A stretch of DNA of 64,000 nucleotides, taken from Pseudoscleropodium purum (Eukaryota > Streptophyta > Bryopsida > Hypnales > Brachytheciaceae). A model generated the notes under the pieces. The model was not told the DNA's origin and ran no database searches. It saw nothing but the letters and a program-made list of their open reading frames with translations. The position numbers were made by a program, and so were the translations under genes. This document shows positions 14,314 to 25,499 of this stretch, piece by piece. The stretch lies in assembly GCA_963969395.1 (NCBI GenBank), contig OZ017800.1, positions 16,152,479-16,216,478 of the forward strand, in the 5' to 3' direction. Within the stretch, counting starts at the first letter, position 1, and each line of letters opens with the position of its first letter.

Positions 14314-15857
14314 TGTCGCAGCACAGGGCAGGTCAATTCCCCATTATACTCACAAAAATCGCTCTAGAGTATAACTAAGTGACTCTAAAGATCGAACCCA
14401 CGAGATCCTGTGAAGTATCTAGCTCTATTAAGCAGTTAAGCTCAGTCAGTATGCCAATCTTACTTTCCGGTCCTAGATCTAGAACTAGAAATACCAACAC
14501 ACCGGATAACTACAGACCGGATTACTCCTTCTTCCGGTCCTACTAACTATCCGGTCCGTACAAACACCCAAATCCCAGGATCTCACAACTTCCGATCCTG
14601 GAAATCCGTCCTGACCAATCCGGTCCGGATGGTCATCCTGTACCCGTAATCCTATCCGGTTTGGTTTTGCCTCTGTTTCACCATCAGAGGGGTCGCCGCT
14701 TAATTTTGAGAGTGGTAGGCCCACCACTCCTTCCGTGACTTATAGTGGCTGAAGACCCACTGTCCTACCTTCTAAACTCCTAAGCTAATCCGGATCCGGT
14801 TTGGTCCTTCACAACAACCCAGATAGCAATCCGGGTCGTAGGTCACACAAAGACCCCACACTCGACCCTCTCGTACTACAACGACCTTGATGCTACTTCC
14901 GATCCGTGCGAAGACAGGTGGTTACAAGTGCACCCGTCCGTTTCAACATCAACTAAAGTTCTTCCGTTACCCATACGGGTGGTGAGACCTCACAGGAGAT
15001 CGGACACTCCACCGGATTTCCCACCCGGGAGTTCTAGCGCAGCTAAGGAATCCCTCCCTACCCGCCTAGCCTAACAACGGCTTTCTCACCCGGAATCTCA
15101 AACTCTAGACGTGCTAAGGAACTAAGTTCACTCCCAACTCTTCGGTACCTACTCACATGCACCTAGGATCGGAAAATAAACACCAAGGGGAGAAATCACT
15201 CGCAAACCAACCCGTACTATCCTAACTCCACATCATACAATCCTGTCGCGCTGGAGAGAGACACACAATGAAGAGAATAGAAAAGTACAAGAAGTTTGCA
15301 AAATGAACAACTCCCAGTTCCCATCTCAGGAACCGATTTATATACAAAGGGTTAAAACCCTAAAAACACAAAAAGGAGCGGAAAACCCGTAGGGGTCCGC
15401 CGCCACCTTAATCTAACTTCCGGTCTAACCTAATACTGTTGAGCCGGATCCGGATCCGGATCCGCTCCTACTCCTAACTGAAATTAAAATCCTATCTACC
15501 CTACATTTCGAGATCCTATCGTCGGGCTTCCGGTCTCCGGGACTAGCTCCTCGAAGACTTCACTCAAATTCCGGACCCTTTCCGGTTTGTCATCCTAAAT
15601 CCGGTTTACCATCATAATCCGGTTCATCATCATAATCCGGTTCATCATCATAATCCGGTTCTAGACCTAATCCGTGTTGCATTCCGTTTCCGTCATTAGT
15701 TACTCGTGACCGGATTAGATCCAAGAAGCCCACTACTTCACGTTTCGTGCTAATTCTGAGTTTTCCTTCTCCACCTTATCGGATCCGGTTCCCTAATGAC
15801 TAGTTTCCGTTCCTATTTGGGTGTATACTAAGAAAATCAAAATTCTAAGCTGCGACA
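14314..15857 (-). repeat. 3' LTR (short form, 1,544 bp)
   Basis: Starts TGTCGCAG and ends CTGCGACA when read on either strand. It is 36 bp longer than the 5' LTR because of two extra 18-bp units of the AATCCGGTTCATCATCAT pattern near 15.63 kb. A TATATAAATC promoter-like box on the minus strand lies near 15.34 kb. The GGACCC at 15573-15578 (GGGTCC on the minus strand) marks where the long LTR form carries a 1.8-kb gene module. An 80-codon frame at 14485-14727 is shared with the other LTR copies. Confidence 0.93.
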
Positions 15858-15870
15858 TTACCCCTTCCTC
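15858..15870 (-). other. Polypurine tract of the Ty3 element
   Basis: Read on the minus strand this is GAGGAAGGGGTAA, directly abutting the 3' LTR, the expected position for the plus-strand primer in reverse transcription. Confidence 0.8.
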
Positions 15871-15893
15871 ATTTGTGAGTGTCCCCGCGAACA

Positions 15894-18881
15894 TCATTGA
15901 CCTTCAGTCGAAGAAGTAGCCGCCGAATACTTTTTCACCCTTGATCCGTTCACACGAGTGTCAAGCCACTGGCCCTGCAAATTCGCAAGTTGCAAAGACC
16001 CATTTTGAAAAATTTGAATGACTCGGAAAGGTCCCATCCATCGGGTATGCAATTTTCTTGGAAACTCTTTGTGACGGTTGTCATAAACTAGGACAAGACC
16101 GCCTTCCTGGATTCCATGATCAATTGGAAGTTTCCGGTCATAATCTTTCTTGCGTTTGAATTGCACTTCCATGGTTCTCTCAAGAACTGCATTCCGGGTT
16201 TCTTCCAGTTCTTCAATCGCGAGGAGTCGCGGAAGTATATCCATTCTGGTCTCCGCATTCCGGGCTGCCATGACACGGAAAGTCTCCACTTCTAACTCCA
16301 CCCCATGAACTGTATTTTGGCCAAAGACCAAAAAGTAGGGCGTTTTTCCGGTTGTGCTCTTCTCCGCCGTATTGTACGCATGCACCGCCGAAGGTAGCTT
16401 CCGGTCCCAATCCGTCTTGTGAGCGGAAACCATCTTGTTCAAGATCTTCCCAATAATTCCGTTCGCCCGCTCGGTTAATCCATTCGCCTTTGGATTATAA
16501 GGAGTCGTCTTCTGGTGCTTGATAAGATACTTGGTAGTTAGGTCGGAGATGACGTCATTGAGGAAATGGGTTCCTCTATCACTGACCAACTCCAGTGGGT
16601 GGCCAAATCGCATGAGGATTTCTTCAAACAAAAAGGACGCGGAAGTCTCGGCATCGTTCTTCCAGGTTGCTCTGGCCTCCACCCACTTGGTCGCATAATC
16701 CGTGGCTAGGATTATGTACCTCTTCTTCCTAGCACTGACCGGAAAAATGGGTCCAATAAAGTCGATCCCCCATTTTTCAAACGGTGCTAAGGGAATTATG
16801 GGAGTGAGCGGCCAATGGTTCCGGAAAGATGGTGCTCCTGTCCGTTGACACTGATCGCAACTCCGAACAAAATTCCTCACATCCCTGTGTACATACGGCC
16901 ACCAGTATCCGGCGGATCGGATCCGGTTTACCGTAGTAACAAAGGCAAAATGTCCTCCGGAACTCCCGCAATGGAGTGCCCGGATGACTTTCTTCCGGTC
17001 CGAAGGTTCCAAGCATCGCCTAAGGACGTCATCCGCCCCTAACTTGAAAAGGACTCCCCTAATCATGGTATAAGGAGCCGCTTTTCTCTGAAAGATTTCT
17101 TTCTCCTCTTGACTCATCTGTTCCGGATATTCGGAATTCACTAAATAACTAATGATATCCCGGAACTCTGAAACAGACTCGTTGCTTAGGTGAAAAACTT
17201 CTATCAAGGGAAAATCCGGTTTCTCCATTTCAACCGGAATTTCCAGAGAATTCGGAAACTCATCTGGAAACTCAGCGGAAATATCCGCCACGGATTCCTG
17301 TCCTCTTTGTCTCGAGAGGTAATCCGCGTTCGAGTTTGCTTTCCCGGGTTTGACTACAACCTCGTAATTAAACTCTTGTAAAAGCAAAATCCATCTAGCA
17401 ATCCGACCTGACAAATCCGGTTTGTTCACGAGGTATTTCAAGGAATCATGATCTGTGTGAAAAATTACCTTGTATCCTAGCAAATAATGTCGGAACTTCT
17501 TACAAGAATACACGACCGCCAGAGCTTCTCGTTCTGTGGTGGTGTAATTCCGTTCCGCCAAGCTCATTTTCCTGCTCGCATAGTAAATCGGATTCTCACG
17601 CTTCTCCGTGTCGAACTGCCAAAGAATGGATCCCAGACACCAACCGGATGCGTCGATGGTAACATGGAACTCTTTCGTTCAATCCGGAACGGAAAGGATC
17701 GGAGCTCTAGCAAACTGAGTCTTCAGATCTTCGAAGGCCTGCTGTCGCTTTCCGGTCCACACAAATTCCGTATCCTGTTTGAGTAGTTCCGTGAGAGGGA
17801 TGGCCCTCTTGGCGTATCCGTCAATGAATTGACGGTAGTAGCCCACACACCCGAGAAACCCACGGATCTCCCTTACGCTCGTCGGAGGCAACAAGGATAG
17901 AACCGCCCTCACCTTTTCCAAGTCCGCTTGTAATCCGGCTTGGCTCACCACATGCCCCAGTAAAATTCCGGAACTCATTCCGAAAAAACACTTTCCGGGG
18001 TGTAATTTCAGATTGGTTTCTCGGCACCTTTGAAACGTCTTCCGCAAACATTCGAGATGAAGTTTCCGGTCGCTAAAAACTGCAAAGTCATCAATGAAGA
18101 CCTCAATGAAATGGCGGAGAAAATCCTTGAAAATGTCCATCATCAGCCGCTGGAAAGTTCCGGGTGCGTTGCACAGGCCAAACGGCATCCGGGTAAATGG
18201 GAAAGTTCCCCATTCTGTCGTGAACGTGGTCTTCAACTAATCCCTCCGTCGGATGAACACTTGGTTGTAACCAGAAAATCCGTCCAAAAAGCTGTAACAT
18301 TCGTGTCCGGCCACGTGGTCCAAAATGATGTCAGTAAATGGAAGGGGAAAATAATCCTTCTTTGTGGCTGTGTTCAATTTCCGGAAATCTTGACACACCC
18401 GGATCATAACTTTTCCATCCGTTCCCAACTTCTTGGGAACCACCACAATAGGGAAAACCCACTCGGAATTGTTCACCGGATAGATGAATCCGGTTTCCAA
18501 TAACCGGTCGATTTCTTCCTTCACCATTAACGAGTACCTCGGGTTGAGTCGGTACTGTCGCTGACGGACCGGAATAGATCCTTCCGTCAAATCAATGTGA
18601 TGCTCTCCTAAGTGAGGGGGGATTCCCTTCAGATCAGACGGCTCCCATGCAAAAATATCGAGGTACTCCTGGAGAAGTTGAACGTAACCGGATTTCTCCG
18701 TGCTTTGCATGAGCTTGCTCAAGTAAAAGCACTTGCCTGGTTCAACCTCCTCCTGCTCATAATCGATGGGCGAGACGATCGGTTTGATCTTCTCTTCGTG
18801 AACCTCGTCCGGAACGGAAACTAAATTTCCCCATTCCGGTCTCATCGTTTCCTCACTTACACCCGTGGGAAGGTTTCCATC
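15894..18881 (-). pseudogene. pol: pol: reverse transcriptase, RNase H and integrase, decayed
   Basis: The reverse transcriptase has the LDGFSGYNQ palm motif and FIDD in place of YIDD as catalytic box. RNase H follows with TEREAL, HTDHDSL and NADYLSR motifs. Integrase has a His-His-Cys-Cys zinc site (H199, H206, C237, C240 of the last open segment, which starts at 17567) and a DDE core (D269, D330, E366). The frame is cut by TAG 18237 and TGA 17679. At 17679 the family usually has Trp after Pro-Asp, so TGG to TGA is the likely change. The integrase C-terminus ends 24 bp before the purine tract. The connected order and motifs leave little doubt about the assignment. Confidence 0.93.
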
Positions 18882-20012
18882 CTAGATCTGTCGAGTGATC
18901 CACTCGGCTGTGAGCGGAACGCTTGACTCTCCTAAGGATCGATCTTCCACCATGGTACTGCTAGGCTTTTCCGGATCATGCTCCAACACAGCATTAGAGA
19001 ACCCAAAACTTTTCTCAGTTTTGTGTTCGAATGGATCCACATAATAGCTTGGAATCGACTCTTCCGAATCCGTCCAATCCGATGTGTAACCATCCGAGTC
19101 GCTGGTTTCTCCTAAATGCTTTTCCGTGGACCAAGGTATCCGGATGGAAGGTTTCCCGACCACCAGTTCCTTGTTTCCCCAATCCACCAGTACTTGGGCA
19201 GAGTATAACCAAGGTCTACCCAGTAACATAGGAAAAGGTCTTCCTTTGTGCACACGGATGATGACATAGTTGAGCAGATAATCCGTTCCTCCAATCCGGG
19301 TTGGAACTTGCGAAAGTTTGCCAACCGGATGTACTCGGGATTGATCCGCCATACGAAGGACTTGATCCGTCGCTTCGATCGTGGTGAATCCTAACTCAAA
19401 TGCCGTGTCTTCCAACATCAAGTTGACTCCAGATCCGCCATCGATGGGAACCTTTGGAATCAGGCATCCTTCTATCTCCACACCGATCTCTGGAGCCCCG
19501 GAATCTTCCGGTTGGGAGAAGTTAACTGCCACCGCTGGGAGTTTCACCCTCTTCTTCCGTTTCCGTGTCCAGCTATCTCGGATCAGCTTTTGGTACATCA
19601 CGTTGTCGTGCAGGAGCTGTCCAATCGTAACATTCGCCCGTTGATCTCGGATGTCCTGGATGATGTCATACTCATGCGTACGGATATCCGGATTGATAAC
19701 CACTGGGGTGTTACTGAAACGAACCTGCTTCTTACTCGTCAACACATCCGGTCCAGAGATTTCCGTCCGAATTTCTGAACTGATGTCGATCGAAATCCGG
19801 TTCCGGTCCACCCCTTCCTCAAAGTGAACTTCCTCCGGTTCTGGACTCCGTCTCTGAAAAACAGGATCAGAATCACTACTCGATTTCTGCCTCCTCCTCT
19901 GCTTTTTCTTCTTTCCCCTTACAGCTCGTTCGGGTTGATTCCTGGTGGAACTGCGGGTCGATACCCGGTTTACCAAGCTCTCCGTCTCCGCCGGCAGTTC
20001 CACCTCGCATCG
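18882..20012 (-). pseudogene. pro: Aspartic protease region of gag-pol, decayed
   Basis: The segment lies in frame between gag and reverse transcriptase and is bounded by TGA 20013 and TAG 18882. It holds the retropepsin-type active site Ile-Asp-Gly-Gly-Ser near codon 188, followed by VNLM and a LLGRPWL strand typical of Ty3-type proteases. The first third is basic and low-complexity (Lys/Arg/Ser) and looks like a linker. There is no ATG at its start, so it was expressed as part of gag-pol. Confidence 0.88.
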
Positions 20013-21623
20013 TCACTTGTCCGGATTCTCCGTTCCGGCTGAGTGGCCATAGTTGAGCGCGGTCTGCTCCCTTGGAAGAATTTGAACTTGTTTGTAAACC
20101 GGTCTTGGCTGTATGGGCTTCGAACACTGCTCCTCCTGATGCCTATACTCTTGGCAATTCTGGCACGGAAGAGTACGAGGAGTACCCTGCCCTGGTCCCC
20201 TGTTAGGACACGAGTTGGCATAATGTCCCGGTTCTCCACAGCCATAACAAATCACCACTTGTCTATCCGGGTAACCAAGGGCTCGCACGGGCTGCTGCAT
20301 TACCAACCCCTGACTCGGTCCCGGTAAAAAGTTCCGGTTCAACATGCTGGACCGGGAAGGAATCGTGATCCCTTTTCCTCTACCATAGGTCGGCTGCACT
20401 TGGTAGATCTCCTCCTCTTCCTCGTTTGCTACGGTGTAGTAGATCTCTTCTTCCGGATATACATAGTGAACTTGCTTCTGGGCAGCTCGCTGGCATTCAC
20501 TTGGATAGTGACCCGGTTCTCCACATCTTCCGCACCAGACATTGGATCGAGAAGTCGGAACGATCCGTCTCGGTTTCCGGTTCTCAGCCATGTTGACCTT
20601 GATAGCCTCCAAAGACTCTTGGATGCTCTTCATCATCTTCTTGGAATCCGTATCCTCCATCTTCACTTTCACAACCCGTTTCTCTCTAGGACCCTTCGAC
20701 TTGTGCGAACGTCGGGGAGGTGAAACACTCTGTTCATCATCCGAGCTCGATGAATCCGGATCGGAAACTTCCGTTCCAGAACTCTCGGAACTGCTGTCCG
20801 AATCGGAAACCTTCTTACGATGCTTCAACTTCCGGTCGCCTTTCTTGTTCTTCCCCTTTTCTTGCTTCTCGCTCCTTCTCAAGGACTTCCGGAGTGACTG
20901 AGCGGAATTCTCGTAATTAGCCGCAGCATCCATGGCATCTCTAAGTGTCCTAGGTCGCGTCTGACGAATCAGAAATCCCATCGACTCGGGTAATCCGGCA
21001 ACGTACCACTCCACCTGCAGACTAGGAGCAATCTCCGTGGTCAGCTTCTGGATCAGCGCCTTCACCCTCTGGCCATACTTCCGCACGGATTCGGATGATT
21101 TCATCGTTAGTGTACTGAGCCGTCCCAAAGCTCTGGCTTCTCCTCCTACCTCCCGGAAAGCTTGCAGGAAATCTGTTCTCAACTGATCCCAGTTATTCCG
21201 GATTGGATCGGAAATATCCTGGTACCATTTAAGAGCTTCTCCCTTGAGCAATCCTTGGAAGATTCTTCGCTGGGCCGCCTCATTCTCCTGGTTGGCGAGT
21301 GCAGTGGATTCAAACTCGCACAGCCAGTCATCCGCATCTTGGCTTCCGTCACCCTTAAAACGCTTGTATCTCAATCGAGTCATGACGTCTTCGTCCTCGA
21401 GGAACGGATCTTCTCCTTCCGGTTCCGGATCTAGATCGGAAACTGAAGGCGTATGACCAGATCTCGGATTCTCGCTTTCTCCTGCGGATGCAGACACGAA
21501 AATCGGACGGTTAACCGGATCTTGCAAGTCCGGTTCACTATGATCCGGTTCAAGCGATTCTTCCGATCGTTCTCTCCTTCTCAATCGCTCGGACGTTCTC
21601 GTATTCCTTGTTCCGCTTCTCAT
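20013..21623 (-). pseudogene. gag: gag: capsid and three zinc knuckles
   Basis: The start is a true ATG 117 bp inside the primer-binding site. Residues about 82-245 fit the retrotransposon gag/capsid domain, with WL-CEFE, LKGEALKWY and RKYGQRVKAL stretches. A Ser/Asp- and Lys-rich linker follows. Three CCHC knuckles (C-x2-C-x4-H-x4-C) lie at 364-377, 459-472 and 487-500. Three is more than the one or two common in plant Ty3 gag proteins. The segment itself is open. It ends at TGA 20013, after which the frame continues into protease, so that stop is probably a decay mutation or a read-through point. Confidence 0.92.
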
Positions 21624-21739
21624 GAGTTAGTTTCCAGATTCAGCCGGAAAACAAAACCCAATCCGAGAAATGAAAACACGGAAAAGACGAACTACTGACT
21701 CAGCTTCTTCTGTACCGCAATAAAGCCGATAGCTTTAGG

Positions 21740-21758
21740 ATCCCCGGCAGCGGCGCCA
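21740..21758 (-). other. Primer-binding site, tRNA-Asp type
   Basis: On the minus strand TGGCGCCGCTGCCGGGGAT lies 11 nt inside the 5' LTR. From memory it complements the 3' end of plant tRNA-Asp, the primer used by Athila-type elements, with one position differing from the common Athila site. Confidence 0.75.
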
Positions 21759-21769
21759 AATTTTTGTCA

Positions 21770-23277
21770 TGTCGCAGCACAGGGCAGGTCAATTCCCCAT
21801 TATACTCACAAAAATCGCTCTAGAGTATAACTAAGTGACTCTAAAGATCGAACCCACGAGATCCTGTGAAGTATCTAGCTCTATTAAGCAGTTAAGCTCA
21901 GTCAGTATGCCAATCTTACTTTCCGGTCCTAGATCTAGAACTAGAAATACCAACACACCGGATAACTACAGACCGGATTACTCCTTCTTCCGGTCCTACT
22001 AACTATCCGGTCCGTACAAACACCCAAATCCCAGGATCTCACAACTTCCGATCCTGGAAATCCGTCCTGACCAATCCGGTCCGGATGGTCATCCTGTACC
22101 CGTAATCCTATCCGGTTTGGTTTTGCCTCTGTTTCACCATCAGAGGGGTCGCCGCTTAATTTTGAGAGTGGTAGGCCCACCACTCCTTCCGTGACTTATA
22201 GTGGCTGAAGACCCACTGTCCTACCTTCTAAACTCCTAAGCTAATCCGGATCCGGTTTGGTCCTTCACAACAACCCAGATAGCAATTCGGGTCGTAGGTC
22301 ACACAAAGACCCCACACTCGACCCTCTCGTACTACAACGACCTTGATGCTACTTCCGATCCGTGCGAAGACAGGTGGTTACAAGTGCACCCGTCCGTTTC
22401 AACATCAACTAAAGTTCTTCCGTTACCCATACGGGTGGTGAGACCTCACAGGAGATCGGACACTCCACCGGATTTCCCACCCGGGAGTTCTAGCGCAGCT
22501 AAGGAATCCCTCCCTACCCGCCTAGCCTAACAACGGCTTTCTCACCCGGAATCTCAAACTCTAGACGTGCTAAGGAACTAAGTTCACTCCCAACTCTTCG
22601 GTACCTACTCACATGCACCTAGGATCGGAAAATAAACACCAAGGGGAGAAATCACTCGCAAACCAACCCGTACTATCCTAACTCCACATCATACAATCCT
22701 GTCGCGCTGGAGAGAGACACACAATGAAGAGAATAGAAAAGTACAAGAAGTTTGCAAAATGAACAACTCCCAGTTCCCATCTCAGGAACCGATTTATATA
22801 CAAAGGGTTAAAACCCTAAAAACACAAAAAGGAGCGGAAAACCCGTAGGGGTCCGCCGCCACCTTAATCTAACTTCCGGTCTAACCTAATACTGTTGAGC
22901 CGGATCCGGATCCGGATCCGCTCCTACTCCTAACTGAAATTAAAATCCTATCTACCCTACATTTCGAGATCCTATCGTCGGGCTTCCAGTCTCCGGGACT
23001 AGCTCCTCGAAGACTTCACTCAAATTCCGGACCCTTTCCGGTTTGTCATCCTAAATCCGGTTTACCATCATAATCCGGTTCTAGACCTAATCCGTGTTGC
23101 ATTCCGTTTCCGTCATTAGTTACTCGTGACCGGATTAGATCCAAGAAGCCCACTACTTCACGTTTCGTGCTAATTCTGAGTTTTCCTTCTCCACCTTATC
23201 GGATCCGGTTCCCTAATGACTAGTTTCCGTTCCTATTTGGGTGTATACTAAGAAAATCAAAATTCTAAGCTGCGACA
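21770..23277 (-). repeat. 5' LTR (short form, 1,508 bp)
   Basis: Nearly identical to the 3' LTR apart from a few substitutions and two missing 18-bp units. It contains the same TATATAAATC box, the GGATCC-type hexamer run, and the conserved 80-codon frame (21941-22183). The GGACCC junction is at 23029-23034. Confidence 0.93.
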
Positions 23278-23282
23278 CTATG
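23278..23282. repeat. Target duplication of the Ty3 element (CTATG)
   Basis: It pairs with CTGTG at 14309-14313, one transition apart. Confidence 0.75.
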
Positions 23283-23445
23283 TCCGCAGCGTCTGCTGAC
23301 ATTCGCGGTCCCGGCAGACGTAGCGTCCGTCTGTCACCCTGTCCACCCCATCTGTCCGCCCTGCCCGTCCGCCCCGTCCACTTTGATGGCCCTATTTCCC
23401 CCGACCGCCCTACCCAAACTGCCCCGCGGTCACTCCCTTAATCTT
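23283..23445. repeat. Inner part of the left end: GTCCGCC-rich subterminal array
   Basis: Continues the left terminus of the large transposon beyond the nested LTR element. Short motifs GTCCGCCC and GTCCACCC recur, and ACGTAGCGTCC is shared with the right end. Such clustered subterminal motifs are typical transposase-binding regions of hAT elements. Confidence 0.7.
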
Positions 23446-23829
23446 TAAACAATTAAATGTTAAATGAAGTGAAATGGTTCGCAATTTGTTATTAAAACAA
23501 TGTCTCTTATAAGTTGAAAGATTATAAAGTTTGACCATGAGTCCATGATAGTCTTGAAACTATGAAAAAATTCCAATTCATTTTCAGAAGGCAAACTAAA
23601 AAAATTTGTGACTTCAAATATATATATATATACTATTTAAAAAATCAAGATCAACACAAATACAAACATAATCAATATAGGCAAAATGTATTCAATTTAA
23701 TATAGAATGCCATACATTGTGTACATTTGGCTAATTGCACATATAATTTTTTTCATTCCAACTCTATATTTCTAAACTAATTTTTAATGCCTATATAACC
23801 TATTCAACTACTACTTCTGCACTACCAAT
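23446..23829. other. AT-rich spacer between left end and kinase-like gene
   Basis: AT-rich, with a short TA run, and no frame. By position it would hold the 3' untranslated region of the minus-strand kinase-like gene. Confidence 0.5.
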
Positions 23830-25323
23830 CTAATATAAATGGCAGAAATGTTCATCTGGCATCGGCCAACGATATGTATTAGAAAATCGCATAATCACAT
23901 GGGCCAAACTAGTATTTTCATCATCAGTCTTCGAAGAAATGCGCTTCAAGTAAGTATAAAACACTTTTGTAAAGTCATGAAAGGCAAATTGTGTCGCACT
24001 AGGTGTTTTAAGTAGCAAGTTGAAATACGCCTCTGACATGTTGTTTCCATTCATCCGCCGAGCAATTTTTCGAATGGTATACTCTTTCGACTTACGTGAA
24101 TACATCGGAATGACTTCCACATCTGCACCTGCTTTATGCAAATATGCAATACGTGGATCCACCTACCATCTCCTCTGCAAAGTTTGTTTCATCTCATCTG
24201 CTGATGTGAATGTCTACAAAGACTTCATTGGCTGAGAAGCTAAGGTGGTCATGCCCCAATTGCAAACTCCAATGTACACACGTGACTCATCCTTTGGAAA
24301 ATGCAACAAGATGTTGTCCGGAGAAAGATCATTGTGCAAATGTCCAGCAAGATGCACTACATACATTATATGCATAAAGGCCCATGTCAACTCTGTACGT
24401 TTCTTCCGATATCGCCCTAAACGGTGAGCTTTTACAACCTCCTCTTCGGTTGGATTTGTATACATCAAATGGATTTGAATGTTGTCTGGAAAGTCCTTAT
24501 CCATATTCAACATTTGTCGAAGAGTTTCACCATTCCACCAATACGTATAACCTTCACACGTCGTTCCGTGCACCGCAGTAAACCGTATCACACCCGCGTG
24601 TGGAATTCGAACAGCCATTGATTCGTTTTGATGTTCTAACTTTGCAAGATCGAGTCGAGTTTGGTGATGAATGGATTTCTTTGCCGCAAACTCCCAATAA
24701 GGAAGTATTCCTGGACATCCTTCAATACAAACCTTTCGAATCGTTGCATATCCACCTCTCATCGTTCTATCATCAACAGCAATCACGCGTGCTGTATCTG
24801 GAAGTGCTATGAGGTGCCGTTTGGTCCTTTCCGCTTTAGCAACTTCATCATTGCTTTTCTACCAACCAATTGAACCAACTCGATTGTGCTTTTTGGCGAA
24901 TGGAGCACATCGCCCCCTAAATAAGTCCGCTTTCAGAATCACTTCTTCAAACTGGACGTCATTGGGTCGATATTCCTTGCCATATTTAACCAAAATGACT
25001 TTGGAATTCCACAAAGCGTCATGAACCTTGTTCTCCAAACATTTGGTGAAGTGCGTTTTATGCATTTCGTCATGCCACTTCGCCACATTCAATGCATCCA
25101 ACAACATCTGTATCATGTCTACCTTGAATTTAGACACGCACTCCTCTTGATATCTGATGTACTTATTGTCTAAAGACAATGTTGTTTCCGATTCATAAAA
25201 TTGAACGATGCGCTCGATCATGAATTTCTTGCATTCTTTCGAAGGACTTTGGCGAGCTACCTCCAAGTTTGATGGTCCCTCTCCATGTTTTAGCTTTGAA
25301 ACCTTCTTCTTTCCCTTCGGCAT
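23830..25323 (-). pseudogene. Protein-kinase-like gene carried by the transposon
   Basis: A single 497-codon frame begins at ATG 25321-25323 and is broken only by three TAG codons (24859, 24214 and about 24163). The N-terminal third is Lys-rich and unassigned. A glycine-loop-like RGGYATIRKV lies near residues 189-198, and an Ala-Ala-Lys-Lys near 213-216 could supply the ATP-anchoring Lys. HNDLSPDN at 330-337 fits the HRD catalytic loop with catalytic Asp and Asn present. The DFG motif reads Asn-Trp-Gly (355-357), so the metal-binding Asp is missing here, one G-to-A change from Asp. I remember a plant family with HNDLSP and CDWG in these places, which supports the call. Activity in this copy is unlikely. 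Confidence 0.72.
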
Positions 25324-25499
25324 CGTGACAAATGAAACTGATATCGATCAAATTTTTTAATTTAAAATTGAATTCATACACAAGTGTCCAAAAAATTGGC
25401 AACAAGGGGGCCCCAATAAACCACTCTTGCCTTGCCTCGGAAAGGAGCCAATGGAGGATGAACCACCAAGCTCTCCGCTCCACCTTGCATTCACAAGGG
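25324..25499 (-). promoter_or_regulatory. Upstream region of the kinase-like gene
   Basis: About 180 bp between the ATG and the GC-rich array. No clear TATA box was seen on the minus strand, unlike the other two genes of the element. A promoter is inferred from position only. Confidence 0.3.

Larger units (their letters stand above)
14314..23277 (-). mobile_element. Full-length Ty3-type LTR retrotransposon, Athila/Tat-like
   Basis: Two LTRs start TGTCGCAG and end CTGCGACA, flanked by a 5-bp duplication with one mismatch. On the minus strand the order is 5' LTR, tRNA-Asp-type primer site, gag, protease, reverse transcriptase, RNase H, integrase, purine tract, 3' LTR. Integrase lies after RNase H, which is the Ty3 order. 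All coding segments share one frame of about 1,910 codons from 21623 to 15894, interrupted by TGA 20013, TAG 18882, TAG 18237 and TGA 17679. There is no frameshift, so it was probably a single gag-pol frame. The copy is relatively young but no longer coding-competent. Confidence 0.95.

Noticed and set aside
11027..25323. UAG reassignment to an amino acid, to explain the TAG-only stops
   Set aside because: Other stops also interrupt the same genes, and plant nuclear genomes use the standard code. Methylation decay explains the pattern.
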